64,000 bases of DNA from Nigrospora sphaerica (GCA_018287875.1 JAGVVL010000022.1:1550001-1614000); one strand, 5' to 3'. Numbered from the stretch's first letter, positions 1 to 13,145 are shown. Numbers and translations are program-made. The notes: generated by a model from the letters alone, not told the origin.

Positions 1-360
1 TTTCATATCGCAAATAACGCAGTTATTATACCAATGTGATTATGGTACCCGGAACGCTGTATGGGAGGCCGTCGAAAGTCCGTATGCCAGATGGATACAA
101 AAACCCCCCAGCTCGGCGCACACCGATTGGGCGCTATATATGCCACGAGGTGAATAGGATGACAATGCTACTGCTCGAAATTCAAAGCACACCGCACCCT
201 CTACCTGCCAAAACGCCTGAATGCCCAGAAAACGCCGTTTCAGCCCGGAAGAGGAAGAACAAAACGCGCCAAGGCGTCCTCCGTCCCGGTGCGGGCTTTC
301 CATGATGCGATTTACGCCGTACTGTCGTCGAGCACGGATTATCATTTCGGCCTGCTACGT

Positions 361-3300
361 TTATCGCCAGATGATTCCCCGTTCCTTTCGGGCGGCGGCG
401 CTGCCCATCATGCCGGCACCACCAATAGTAACCCTACGACTGTGCTTCGTGGCGCCGTCACTGACCATGCTCTTCATCTCGCGGCCGTTGCCGATGTGAT
501 CGACTGACCTATCGCTGGGGCTGCCGTCCATGCGCTCGCGGATGCCGGCCGTAATGCCCATGCGGCGGGCCTGCCCGGCGGTAAAGGACCTATCTCTGGC
601 GCCGAAGCTGGCGTCGGGGGGCGAGCAGGCCATGGGTGGGCTTTTACGTCGCTCGGTACTCGCGCGTCGACGGCTGATGCCGTTTGTGGCCGACGCGAGG
701 GGCGCGCCCTGCGGCTTCTGCATCATGGAGCCCGGAAGGACGCCGATCGCGGAGACGCGCCTAGCAGATCCAAGGTTTCCCCCAAACGAAGAGAGGCGGT
801 CACCGCGTTTCCGGGCGTGAAGGGCGGAGCGCAGTTTTGACGTGTCAATCAGCTGGCTTGTCTCCGACTCCGACTCCGAGTTGCTGGGTGGGTGGTTCTC
901 GTTGTTCACCGCAGGGCTGGGGATCTGTGACGGCGAGGGATTCATAGACCCCGGCGATGGGATCAGCGAGCTCGACGGTTGGCGTGGTTGAGGTGACAGG
1001 GAGTGACGAGCGCGCGCTGGTGGCGAAATGAGGTTAGAAGTTCGCGCGACATCCAGACTGCGCAGCGGGCTGCCTCTTTGCTCGTCTCCGGATAGCGCCT
1101 GGGCCAGCGAAGTCGTGTTGGACGAGGGCGAGTTCGAGGCAGAACCCGAACCAGGGCCCCCTATCGAACTCCTAGCCTTGGAGAGGAAACCAGCCTGGAA
1201 TCGGTTGGGTTTGGTGGCGGGGAGAGAGATCTCGGGCACCACGAGAGGGGGGCTAGGCTCTTCATCATCGTCCGTTTTCGGGGCTGGATGGAACCTTGGT
1301 GATCGTCTCGGTGACCGCCTCGAAGGCGAAGCCTCGGGGCTTGGCTCATACTTCTGAGGCGTTTTCTCAAAATCGGCCAGGGTGCCCTCCGTCTCGTCAT
1401 CCCGCCAGCGCACTGCGCGCTTCGATGGCGACTTCTTTTTCACCGGGGTGAATGCCACGCTCTTACGTCCCACGTTGCTAACTTTACGACGCCGTGGTGA
1501 GCCCTTCATCGGCGAGAGGTGAAGCTGGGGTGGTTCGGCGGCCAAGGCAGTGAAAGACGGCATGGGGATGGGCTTCACCGAGTCGATCACGGCGTTGGCG
1601 GCCTTCTTGCGTTTCGGCGTGCCACGCTTCGTGGGGGAGAATATTTCCAGCGGCACATTGGTGCCATCAGGCTTAACAACCTGGGATGCAGCCGTGCAGC
1701 CCGTGCTTAGCAGCCTGCTGATGAGGTTCGTGGCATGCGCCACGGCCTCTTCTTCGTCCATGGCCAGCGCCTCGGATAATGATGCCATCATTTCAAACTG
1801 GGCCGTCAGCAGAACCTGCATTATGCCGGCGTCACCCGCTTTATCTTGCTCCAGGACATCCCGGTACGCCTCGCGGGCAAAGTTGGACTTGAGCAGTTCG
1901 GCCTCCCGCTGCAAGCTTGCGACGTCACTAGTTGGAGCAGTCCCAGCACCCGCTGGAAGCTGGCTAATGCTGTGTTGAAGAGCCGAGTCGATAGCTCGTT
2001 CCCAGTTGGTATTTTCCAGTTTCTGATGAATGTGTTGCCGGCTGTTTTCGAGCTCCAGCAGGATGCCATGGGCTGTCTTGCGCATAGCCGTCAGACTGGG
2101 TGGCAGGCAGTTTTCATCCTCCTTGGCATCGCATACGGTGTCGAACGCGGCGATCCACGATGACAGAAGACTGATCCGCCTCTCTATGCTTCGTTGCTTC
2201 TTCATGTGATTGACTTTGTCGTTCCGTTCCGCTGCCGAATTCTCGTAGGCAATACGGATCCTCTGGATACCTTCTTTCGCTGTTGCGCTGTTTTTGTCTG
2301 CCTGTTTCTGGAACTTGGCGTAGAATTTGGCCTCGGCATCTTTTTGCTGGGCCTTTAGTTCTTTAATCATGTTCATCTGCTCGTCGATCTTGACCAGGAA
2401 GTCCTTGACGTGGCGGTTCACGTTGAAGACATTCCTAGTCACCTTTGTCTGGATGTTCTTGGCGCGGTTGGCGTAGCGTAGGGTGTTTTGCGTCTCGTCG
2501 TAGTGGGCGCTTGATGGGCTGACACAAACAATCATTACCGTCTTGCAGTTGCCACCCAGAGAGAATTTCAGTAGTCGCGTCAATTTGCTGTTTCTGTACG
2601 GCACATGGTTCTTCTTGCGGGGGTCACAAAGCGCGTTGATGCAGCTTCCGAGGGCCAGTAATGACTTGTTGATGTTGGCGCCCTCCATCAGTCGTTCTCC
2701 GCGGTTCTTGGTGGCGCTCGCTCGCTCGCTTCCGGCCAAGTCGATGATACTGAGTGTGGCCATGGTGTGAGGTTCGTTAACGGCGGCGTCCTTATCTTTC
2801 TGGGCCACATTGATCTGGAGCACAGCGTGCGATCTTGACGAAGTGGCATTCGCCTCCGTGGGGGACACGGTGCGGTATTCGTTTCCGCGCACAATCATAT
2901 CCATGACCTCTTGCACGTCTTTGGGGTGGTAGCTCGTCAGACCCGAGACTGTCACGGCCTGATTGGCATCCTCACGGAGCATCAGGCCCTGCTTACTGCC
3001 GCCGGGAACCAGCAAGTCGCGGATGGTCTCGTTGTAGATCTCGAGGTAGGACAGGGTGACTTCGGTATGTTTCTCGTCTTGGCGGTCTGCAATCTTCTCG
3101 AACAGTTCCTGCATGGTGAGGAAGATGATGCCAGGCATTTGGGTGGTACCGGTGATGGTGTGTGTTTTGCCACAGCCGGTGGCGCCATAGGCGAAGACGG
3201 TGGCATTGTAACCCTCGAGGACACTGTCTAGCAGGTTCCGGGTGGTGCTCTCGTAGACTTCGGACTGGGATACGTTGTCGTCGAAGACGCGATCGAAAGC

Positions 3301-3727
3301 AAAGACCTGGTCTTTGGTCTTCTTGCCGCTGGGAACGACGGAGCGGGTGAATTTCTGGACCGGGTTTTCCTCAGGCGGGTCGAAGACTCTGCAAAGGTAG
3401 GCGGTCAGCGGCGCCGGCGGCGGCAGCGAAAGGAGGAGCGCGGACTCACAAGCAGTGATCATCAACGACCTTGATCACAGAGCGCAGGCCGTGGTTCTTC
3501 AGCTTGGGCGCGGGGGCGCCTGCTAGTGAGCCATCGCCCAGGAATATGGTGCCCTCGTCGGTTCGCTGGAGCTGGGCAGCCTCCCTAATGGTGAAAGGCC
3601 GCACTCGTACTGGATTTTGGGGTCAGGGCAAGCGATCTCAAGCAGGTCGGGCGTGGTGCTCTGGCGGGTTCGACGGCCACTCACCTGCGACGGTAATTGA
3701 AGAAGCCCCCGGATCCTGCGTGCTCAT
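361..3727 (-). CDS. Kinesin-8 family microtubule motor (Kip3/Klp5-like)
   Basis: ATP-driven plus-end motor; kinesin-8 members control microtubule length in the spindle and nuclear positioning. My model has three exons on the minus strand: 3685-3727, 3450-3609 and 361-3388. They join in phase to 1076 aa. The N-terminus reads through VRVRPFTIRE, and the junction into VFDPPEENPV restores the family's sequence before the motor core. The motor domain holds the P-loop YGATGCGKT (about residues 135-143), switch I NATSSRSH and switch II DLAGSE. The neck-proximal YANRAKNI helix follows, then coiled-coil segments, and a long basic, Ser/Pro-rich disordered tail fills the C-terminal third. Simply extending the last exon upstream gives a false start at 3465 that lacks the first beta strand. 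This is a conserved housekeeping gene and marks the left edge of the accessory block. Confidence 0.93.
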
Positions 3728-6700
3728 GGTGGCGGAGAGGCATGTACTCAAGCGCTGGTTGGTCGTAGAATGTCAGGAGGACGATGGAACCAGTGTGCAA
3801 TGGGGATGGGCAGGCGTGGTGACGACGACGGGTCAAGAGGGAGCGAAGCTTTCGATAGGTAAACAATGCGGACCCAATCAAAATAAAAACTGATGAAGAG
3901 AAGAAAATGGGCGGTCAGGTGTTGGGATTCGGTGCCGTAAGAAGCAGCTTTGTCGGAGGCAAAAGAACAGCGATTTGGCCGCGTTCAATGCGGTCAGTTG
4001 GGGTTCGTGTCGCTGGGTTTGGTTAGTAGAGAATGTTGTGTTGAAGCGGAAGAGGGTCTCGAAACTGGACCCAGTCGGTCTACGAGAGCGAAGCTGTTGC
4101 GGCACGCGCACGAACGCGCCAGAGCATCGTCATTGGGGATTAGTAGAGCTTCCCCGTCTCCAGAAATCTATTGTTTTGGGATGGCGCCTTCACCACGGCA
4201 ACCGGGAGTGGATTGTCACTTTTGGCAGAGAAGGGGCCTTTTCAAGCGGAACAAGCGGGTCCGTCCCATACATGACGCCGCCCACCCGTGCTTCTGATTC
4301 GCGGCCTCACTTCTAGCGCCTTATCGTTTTCGTCCCTAGCGCAATTGGGCGCTGGAAACTCGCGTGGGCGTGAATCAACAGCAGCCTTGGGGGAGATGAG
4401 CACGTTGTTGGCAGCCAACGTGGCCAAGGGAGGCCATATGTGATCCAGTATGTAAGGTCCATAGCCAGCTCCATGTACGGATAGGCAGCGGGACTGGATT
4501 TACACTACGATCAAATCGCGGTGTTATTTAGCCTCTCCGAGTCTGGTCGTGAACTGTTGCGCTCCCCCACAGGGGGAGGGGAGGGATGTCTTGGGAAAAC
4601 AAGCGCTTGCCAGCTGTCAGGCCTTGCGCCCCATCCCCCCTCTGGCCAGCACAGGCAACAACAGTTGCCCCAGTTATTAGCATCCCATCCCATCCCATGC
4701 CAGATAGTGCTGGCTTCCCATTCAAAGCCGTCGACCGCATACTCCAGGAGCCGAATCATCTGGCGTCAATGTACAGTACTACGTTATAGGGTAGCCACCG
4801 CCAGGCCTGCATCCTTTCTGCGTCTCGTTTATGCCCATATGGAAGCTTGTGCTTCGGCCCAATGGGTCCAACTCTCGCGTCTCTGGGGAATGACCACTGC
4901 TGGCGTGCAGGATAGTCCAGTGGTACGCCTCCACCCAAGCATCTCTTATCAATGCATCATCGTTGTCTCTTGAGTTCAGGACGCTCCCGCGGTCCAGACG
5001 GGCACCCGGCTGGGTGAAGATCTCATATTCCAAAGGTAGAAGCCGATAAGTCCCTCCCGGTGCTATGTTTGTAGTCATGTGTGGACTTGAAATCGGTTGA
5101 TCTGAAAGAATGCCAAAGCGGTTGCCGACCGCGGCCTCGGAGGCGTGGTGACCTTGACCGACCGGTCGCGCATGATTTTGCTCGGTATCCGCCTAGAAGG
5201 GCGCGACGACGCCCGAGACTATGATCTGTACCTCAACCATCTTCAGGTAGGGTTCGTCGTTGGCCTCCCCCAGGTCTTCACCTCCTGCTGCACCCATCAG
5301 CTCTGTACTCCAGTAGCGGCTGTCAGTGCTACAGAGCTCGCACCGTTGGTAACCCACAGCCCACCACGCGGGTCGGCCCTCCTCAACATGGCGACATGCA
5401 CACATTGATATTATTGCTTCTTCGGTGAGGCGCACATAGCTATGTAGCTCCCTGTTATACCACAGTCCGCACTTGGATCACCTCTCTTCTCTTTCAATTG
5501 CAGGCTGAGTCCGATTCTGCCACTACCCCAATTCTTAAACTCTGCGATGAATTCGGTTCTTGGGATTCATGCATGCACATATTGCGCCCGTGTCATTCTC
5601 TTAACGCAAGCTGGCTCGACATTTCACGAATCTCCACACCAGACCTTGGAATCGCCCTCTCTCGCCAGCGGCTGATTTGACCCTGAACAATATTTCCTCT
5701 CGCATGCTGTCGATGGCCTTGTAATTCATCTTGTCTACGGGGATTCAGCAAGCCCAGCGTGCAAGACAACTGCGCGAGCACAAGTTATCAGCTTGCGCAG
5801 TCGGCGATGATGATTCTGAGCTCCAGATAGCCCATTTGATAAATCCGTAACCGGACCCACCATCTTGAACCAACTGAAGCAGCGGGCCTGAAGTGCCTCA
5901 TTCCTCCTCCAAGCGCCTAACAACCTGAAAGTGCACAGTATCTTCCCAGCGTATTACTATGGCACCTTACTACTAAGAAATATGAGTGAACATGGCGAGC
6001 AGGTTGAAGTTACCACATGTCAAACACGCATCGCAACTCCTGAACGAATACAAGCTGTCTGGGTGTGACACAACTCATAGCAGTATCGGGAAATGACTTC
6101 ATACCCGATTGCATCAACACCCTTTGAAGATTCCCATGGTGTGATGAACAGTGAACTGGATCAGCCACATTCGTATCCCGATACAACCTTTCGTTATCAT
6201 CAACACAGCAGTAGCCACCTTCCTATCTAAGCAAGGAGGGCGTGCGGGAACATGTAGACCAGGTTATTCTATCCTGACGTTGCAGTATGGTTACGGTGTG
6301 CTATTTTCAGACGACGATAGCTTACGGTAGCTACGGTGTTGCTTCCCGTCTCCTTAAGGCCAATAGGAACGAAACCTCTATTCCTCATAACCGAATACAG
6401 GCGCAGCAAGTACGAATTGAGCAGCGCAGATCCCCGTTGAAAACCCTATTTCCGGCATACACGGCGCCAAGGGCGAGACCTGCGGATGACGGCTATGCCA
6501 CTCGTTGCAGGTTCCCGTGGCCCGCACTTCCAGCGACGCTACTTGCACCGCACGAACCCGCTGGTGAGCCAGACGGCCGCTAGGATTGCGGTCCGCACCC
6601 AGTGGGTCACGAGCCCGGCTGGGGATGAGGCGCGGAGACAGGCCCGGGAGAGCGGGCCGGCGTCGACTTACTTCTCCAGTAAGCGGTTGGGCAGGTGGGC

Positions 6701-7605
6701 AAAGGAGCGCGTGGATTCGTGGGCTGGTTTTGGACCGCATGTGGCAGCACAGGGAAAAAAACAAGTGAGAGGACCTCATCGAGTCTCCCCCAGTACAATC
6801 TTTCAGCTGGCCCTCGTCCATTCCATACTTAGCAAGGACGACGCAAGCGTCTATTGGCCAATAGCTGGGTCGGAACCCAACCCTTAAACGCCAGGTTGAG
6901 CCACGGGTGATACGGTGAGCAGAGCAGTGGGCACAGGGGGTTCGAATGTAGGCTACATGCCTGAGAATGCTTCCGAGGGTTCGCTGACAGCCCTGGTGTC
7001 AGCACGCTATCTTCACCCAATGCGACGGCATGCATTCACGGGACCGGCAGTAACTTGGGGGTTATCTGCATCCATGTCCTTTTTCTTAAGCAAAGCCCCT
7101 GCCCCTGCCTCGTAGCTTGACTCTGTTACTGGTTGGGCTTGCAGGAGAGGCCCCCAAGCACGTAGGGCTAGGGCCCCCTGCGGTATTGATCCGACGCCGT
7201 AATCAACACTGCGTGGTACCAGGAGCTTGGAGACTACGCCTCCATTTCTTGGCCGCGTCGCATGGCTGAACGCCCTACTCTTCTTCAGGAGCCTGCCCCT
7301 GGTTCACCAGCGGCCCTCCCCCGTTAATACCCCAGCATTGAACAGAACTGCACCCGCCCAGACCAGCCAGCCCCACGTTGCATTGCACAAAGCTAGCGCT
7401 TACTCAGCCCTGATTCCTCGTCTTTTGTGTCCGATAGCCTATCACGTGTGAGCCTGGCCTGTCGATCGCTTTATTTATTTCAACACTCCTGCCAAAAATA
7501 AGATACGGCTCTCCGGGCAAGAATCGGACACCGAATAGCACGTGGCCCCCACGGCTCGCTTTAGCTGGGTCGGCGCTCGAGCCTCTGTTACCCTCAGGGG
7601 CCTAT
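3728..7605. other. Long gene-free spacer
   Basis: I see no convincing gene in this stretch. The open frames are short, overlap each other on both strands and show no family motif. It contains the kinesin promoter side (about 3.7-4.5 kb) and a small run of three to four ATCCC units near 4680-4700. It could hold noncoding RNA or decayed repeats, but nothing in the sequence proves that. Confidence 0.5.
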
Positions 7606-7651
7606 AGACGGTAAGGACCGTCCAGACGGTAAGGGTCGTCTAGAAGGTGAG
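7606..7651 (+). repeat. 18-bp tandem repeat containing a palindrome
   Basis: Two adjacent 18-bp units start at 7606 and 7624 and differ at three positions; a third unit is partial. The first copy contains GACGGT-AAGG-ACCGTC, a perfect 6-bp inverted repeat around a 4-bp loop. It lies about 120-160 bp upstream of the ATG at 7768, where a regulator site could sit. That role is inferred. Confidence 0.6.
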
Positions 7652-7767
7652 ATGAAATAGATAAGCGTGAATCCTAGCCGCCGAGAGCTCGCGACATGAT
7701 CCGCCGTCCTTCGTGTGGGCGCCGGTTCTCAATCTTTTGACCTGTTCCCAATATCCAGGTTGCCAGT

Positions 7768-10219
7768 ATGGACGCCAAAGAGAATGTCTTCTTGGGGATC
7801 TGGACCAACTGGTCTCAGGGCGGACCTGTCTGGGCGCAAACCCTCACCACCACCCGTGAACAAGGCAACTTTCTGCTGACATTTACCGGGGCTTTCATAT
7901 CCATGGTGGCAGTGCGGCTTTGGGTCATCGTGTCGCTAACAGTGTATCGTCGGTATTCGGACGACAGAGCCCAAGACACAATTCATCAGCAGCGCCAAGT
8001 CATTCTCCGCAATTCAGGCAACCCCGACGCAGGGTTCGTTTCATTCTGCCGCCTTATCTGGGCTTGGAGACACGAACGAAGGGTGGTTTGGCGAGTGCTT
8101 CCGGCGCTCCTCTGCGCCATTGTCGTCAGCGCCGGGTTCGCTGTGGCCGGGGCATTCTCGTCCAAGATTTCCTTTTCTTCCGACAACGGAGAGGAGGTGC
8201 TGCTTAGGGGAAACTCTTGCATGCTCTCGGGCCAGGAAATTACATTCGCCGATGCCGAGCTTCAGTCACGGCAACTGAGACGAATCATCGAACGTGTAAA
8301 CGACGCATCGTCATACGCCGCAGAATGTTACGCCTCCGACACTTCAGGGAACCTCGGCTGCGACGGATTCACCACAAGAACTCTCCCGACCGCTGTCCAC
8401 AACACATCGGCCGGGTGCCCCTTTTTCAACGGGGTTTGTATGTCGGATAGCAACAACTTGCTTCTCGACACTGGCTATGTGCGAAGTGACGTGCATCTGG
8501 GCCTCAACACCCCCAAGGATCAGACCTTCGCCATGCGACACGTTTCCCAATGTGCACCATTGAGGACAGAACGGTTCAAGAGGGACTACGTGGACGGCAA
8601 CACGACCTACGTCCGCTATGATTACCGAGATCCCACGTTCAACGGCACAGGCGAGACCATTGAAGATGGAACAATCACAGTCGAAGATACTAAGCATCAG
8701 TACTCCAGTCCGGCCAGGACGAGAATGAGAGGCAATGGAGGAGCCAATTACGGCCTAAGGTAAAGATAACCTGGTTCATTTGAATCCGTTTACTCAATAC
8801 TAACAACCTTTGCTTTCGACTCCAGTGTCCTCATATGGAATATGAGAAAGGGGGAGTTGTGGCTAGACGAGAGATCCCCCCCTTCTCTGCACCCTGACCT
8901 TTTCCGCACAGATGGAGACATAGTCATGGTGTCTCTATCTGGCAACGGAGTGGCACTCATGAATGCGGCCAAAGACGACTGGTATCGTCCTTACGTCCCA
9001 ATCAACTACACCAACACCCTTTTCAGTACCGACAGCTTCTACATGCCCGAGGAAGCCGCCTCACCCTTGGCCTGTCTGGAGCAGTGGCAGTGGTGCCGGT
9101 CGGCGGAGCCTGGCGAAGGGGACTGTGGACCGCTGGGAAGCTGGAGGGATTCCTACGAAGGCGCCTTTCCCATCTTTAACATAACTTCGGTAGACGAAGA
9201 CTACCAATACCCCGAGGCGCCGGACAACGAGTTGGGAACGCGTTTCTTGTTCGCGGCGAGCAACCAGGCCCGCCTGTTCATCGGCGGGACGGCGGGCGTG
9301 GTCGACGACCGTGACAATGCTCTCGAATCGCAGTCGACCCTGCTCATGGGAGTCCAGCTGCCCATCCCTGATGCCCAATGGAAACGCGACGTGTTGGTTT
9401 GGTGGAACACCATGAACTCGTATTGGCAGAAAATCTACATCGAAACAGCACTCGGGACGACCGACCCGGCTTTCAAGAAAATTGACGAGCCGCCGCGCAA
9501 CGAGCACGAAAGGAAACTCTGCCACAGTCAGGTACGTACGGAGCTCCCTCATAGGCCCGGCTCTCAGACTAATCTTAAGGGTCCAGAAAATCCGAAGCGC
9601 CAAGTACACCAACTTCAGCGTCTTTGGGCTTTGCTTCATCTACGTCACGGGGACCGTCATCACCATCATCTCGTTCGCGCTAGAGTCCATCTTCAAGGCC
9701 CTGCACCACCGACGGCAGTATAAGGAGGAGAAGTACCTGGCGTGGACCAACGACGGCAGCCTGCAGCTCCACCGCCTCGCCCACGAGGGTATCGGCCGCG
9801 GCCAGTGGACCAACTGCACCGGCGAGGTGCCCATGACGAGCGCCCAGGACAAGCTCGCCAGGCTCGACATCACCGACCGCAAGCACCCCGTCTTGAGAAG
9901 CCACTCGGCAGGAGGCCACGGCAATGACGTCGCAGAGAACGAGGGCACCGGGACGCGGATCGACAAAGAAAATGCCAGCCCCGTCGAAAGCAACGCATCC
10001 TCGGGAGCAAGCCTGGGGTCTGGCCATTCCGATACCAGCAGAAGTACACATGCGGACGCGGACTCGGAAAGCGTCGAGTCAGGGGCTGGAACGAGTGGCA
10101 CCTGCTCCCCCGCGGTTCGAATATCATCGGACAGTGTACGTCTCGGACCACCGGGTCGGGTCAGTTTAGCAGCAGTGAGGCCGGAAGCTGTGATCTTACA
10201 AAGAAACAGATCAAGATAG
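7768..10219 (+). CDS. Fungal-specific multi-pass membrane protein with large outside domain
   Basis: I do not recognise a named function. The three-exon model (7768-8759, 8826-9531, 9587-10219) closes in phase at 776 aa. The first intron splits a Ser codon and the second falls between codons (HSQ|KIR). Three hydrophobic segments are visible: about residues 35-58, about 108-132, and one at the start of exon 3 (FIYVTGTVITIISFALES). The roughly 400 residues between the second and third carry many Cys and N-glycosylation sequons, as expected for an extracellular loop. The last 200 residues are hydrophilic and Ser-rich, likely cytosolic. Lineage-specific proteins with this architecture are common in ascomycetes and are usually annotated as hypothetical. 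An 18-bp tandem repeat precedes the start. Confidence 0.75.
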
Positions 10220-11060
10220 AATCTACTGTGGCCACTGTAGAATAAGATAAATTTTCCCCACACCGTTATCTCGTAACAATTGAAGCCCCAACATTTCCTT
10301 AAGAATACAGAAGTTCTTTTAAACCAGAACGGCCACAAAGATGAACAAGACCGGGCGGATTAGGTGCATGGAAACCGTTGCCCACGCCATGATGCCAAAG
10401 GTCGAACGCCCGCCCATATAAGTGTCACGTCTAAAGCCATGTTAATGAGCGTCTGAGAGGAGGAGGGCGGGGAGCCATAGGGCTTGAGCAGACGTACACG
10501 GTGGGACAGGGCAGACGTGTGCGTACACAGCCCATAGCCTAGAACAGATCGTGATAAATGGACACAAGAAAGCGGGTCTGAGAACATGGTTTTTTTTTAT
10601 TATTATTGTTCTTACACCTAGCGACCTATCTAGGCCATGAGGACCCCCTGCGCATCTTAGCCTAGGAAAACCGTTCCGGGCTGACGTCCGGCCGGGTGAA
10701 AAACCTAGGTTCCGCTGCGTCGCACCGCTTCTATCTGCTCTTTGACCTGCCATACCGAGACGAGAACATGGTTACAAACGAGAAAGACAGGATAGGTTTG
10801 ATCACGGACGTGCGGAATGTGATGTAGCAGTAAAAGCCCCATCAGACAACCGGATTTCAGGCACGACTAGTACCTCCCGCGGATGCGCGGAGAGAAAGCT
10901 TTTTCATAGGACAGCGTATGTACATCTGTATTTGGTATAGGTGCCCATCATTAGTGTTGCCCAGACCGAGCTTTAAAAAATTAAAGGGGGTTTTCTATGT
11001 ACAACATAATGTACAGCATCCCCTCGTAGTGAGGACCGTACTGAATCTAGCCTCTCCGCA
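10220..11060. other. Convergent intergenic region
   Basis: This is the space between two converging genes. It holds both 3' ends and a T-rich tract with ATT repeats near 10590-10610. I see no coding sequence or RNA gene here. Confidence 0.6.
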
Positions 11061-12176
11061 TTAAGCACGCAGGATCTTCTCGATATCGTCCGTGATGTCA
11101 ATCAACGGCCACTGGGTTCGATTTCCAGCCAGCGTGCCCGGGACCTTGTCGTCGATAAAGTATTCAAAAAGGCCGTAGACGCTACCCCCAACCTGGACGG
11201 TGGCGGTAGCGCTGGCGCCCGTGTCCAGCAGGCCGTTGGGGACGGTGCCGCGGAGCTCGGCCGTCTTCCACGAGGCATCGGCCGAATAGAGCACGTGTGT
11301 GCCTGCGTTGTTGTCCGTGACGAGGACGACCTTGCCGCCCCAGCGCGAGGGGATGGAGACGCCGTCAAGCATCGTCGTCAGCTTGGTGCCGGCGCCGGCG
11401 ATGGGCACGGCCTCGGGCACGCCCTTCTCGGCCGCCATGTCAAAGCGGTAAAGCTGCCCATCCGAGCTGTCGGTAACGAGCAGGGACTTGCCGTCCGGCG
11501 AGGGCACGAGGCCCGAGAAGCCCTTGACGGTGTGGTCGGCCGGCTCCTTGAGGTACCAGGCTGCGGCCTCGCCGTCGGCCGTGACGCGGATGAGCGAGCT
11601 GGGAAAGGTGCCCACGGCGAAACTCGTGCCCTTGGCGTCGTGGGCGACGTCCTGGTAGCCACCGTAGGCGCCCTTAGTGACGGCTGCGAGGTCAACCCTC
11701 CACAGGACCTCATCGGTAGCCAAGTCGTACTTGACTAGGAAATTAGACCCCGTGATGTTTGCGCCAGCTGTGTCGAAAGCCGTTCCGGCGTTGACGATCA
11801 TGGACAAGCGGTCCAAGGGATCCACCTTGACGCCGCTGAGGTGAAAAAGCGAGTCGCCGGACAGGCCTGGCACGGCAATGGACTTTTCAATCTTGTTCGT
11901 CTGGGGATTCCACACCGCCACGGTCGAGTTGTAGAGGACACTGCGGATTGTCAGAGCCTCAGTTAAGCGCAGGGAAGACTAGGAGCGGCCACCGACTTAC
12001 CTGAAGTAGGCCAGACAACGCTTCGTGTCGAAGTCGGCATTCTCAGGATAAAGCTGGAAAGAGGAGACGGTGATATTTCCCGATGTAGCAGTACACGGCT
12101 TGGGGGAGGGCTGTACAGTAGGACAAGCTACTGCCCCCAATGCCAGGAAGGTAGGTCCCAATGTAGATGATTTCAT
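11061..12176 (-). CDS. Secreted SMP-30/TRI14-like beta-propeller protein
   Basis: Two exons (12001-12176 and 11061-11940) join in phase to 351 aa; the intron carries GTAAGT and CGCAG signals. Residues 1 to about 22 look like a signal peptide (MKSSTLGPTFLALGAVAC). The mature start YPENADFDTKRCLAYFS and the following NSTVAVWNPQTNKIEK strand resemble the TRI14-like group found near trichothecene and other secondary-metabolite loci. Repeated blades such as GFSGLVPSPDGKSLLVTDSS support an SMP-30/quinoprotein-like six-bladed propeller. No catalytic function has been firmly shown for TRI14 proteins. The position 5 kb from the methyltransferase/PKS pair suggests a link to that pathway, but it could be a resident of the flank. 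The fold assignment is firmer than the TRI14 assignment, which rests on recalled family sequence. Confidence 0.75.
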
Positions 12177-12392
12177 GATGGAAAGGTAACGATCGAATGA
12201 GCTCGCGTGAAGGCCCTGTGAAGGAGCGTAAAGGAACGGTATGTATTATTGGTCGGCCGAGAAGCAGCATTCAAGGGGGACGTAATATATCAGGTCACAA
12301 GCATTCAGGCCCCACAGTAAAGGGACCTGGCTAAACGACTGACGAAAAGGAGAATCCGTAGTTGTCATCGAATGTCAATGTCTTACTCTGTG

Positions 12393-12472
12393 GGTTATCC
12401 CACCGGCTAGTGGGTTTACTTGCGGTTATCCCACCGGCTAGTGGGTTTACTTGCCGCTATCCCACCCGGCTA
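12393..12472 (+). repeat. 31-bp direct tandem repeat, about 2.6 copies
   Basis: Units begin at 12393, 12424 and 12455 (period 31 bp). The first two are almost identical and contain TATCCCACCGGCTAGTGGG; the third is partial and diverged. Inside the unit, CCCAC and GTGGG flank CGGCTA, so each copy can fold into a short hairpin. It lies about 220 bp upstream of the TRI14-like start and 0.8 kb from the NmrA-like start. Confidence 0.8.
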
Positions 12473-13145
12473 CTACCGTTTTCCCCGTCTTATCAATGCA
12501 TCCACTTCCTTCCATACTTGCGGCTGACCGTGCAGGGGATTATGAAGTACGTAACTACTTTTGTCCACCGGCGCCCGTTCACCTTTGTTTATGCATGCCA
12601 GCATCTACCGTGACTGTGGGATTCGTAATTATCGACGGAGCCGCTCCGACAAGAGCCAGCCAGCTCACAAGGGTTCCCCAGTTCCCCACGGGAAGACCAC
12701 GGGCAGCTTGTATGCCGCGGTTTACCCAACTCCAAGGTCTTCGCGGTGGGGTTGGTAACGATGACTGGCAGCGTTGTCATGGGGATGAAAGAGTCGATAT
12801 CTATTACCCCGGGAAAACTGGGTTTCCGTCGTGCTGAGTTACACGGGGGGCAACGTCAAACAGAATCCGCACATGAAAAAGCTGCTGACGATGGCTCCGA
12901 AGCCGCAATCCTTTCCTCTACGGATGAACCTTAATGTGAATAACGAGAGGGGCATAAGCATTGGACCATGCGGAACCTTCACATAAAGTGTCCGGATAGC
13001 TTACGAATATGGGGCTGCTTGGACTTGGGTCATGCCGCGGCCGCCGCGCCCCCGCTTCTCATCCCACACGGCTGATCTCATGCACCCATCCCACTAAAAG
13101 CCGACGGGCCGAGCACCAGCAACTCGATATCTAGGACATGCTTCT
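12473..13145. other. Divergent promoter region of the TRI14-like and NmrA-like genes
   Basis: No gene is supported here. The spacer lies between two divergently transcribed genes and so holds both promoters. GC-rich patches such as that near 13030-13060 are present, but I could not pick out a specific binding site. Confidence 0.5.

Noticed and set aside
4511..5078. Cluster of 60-150 codon frames on both strands
   Set aside because: Mutually overlapping, without codon bias or motif, and with no plausible splice connections.
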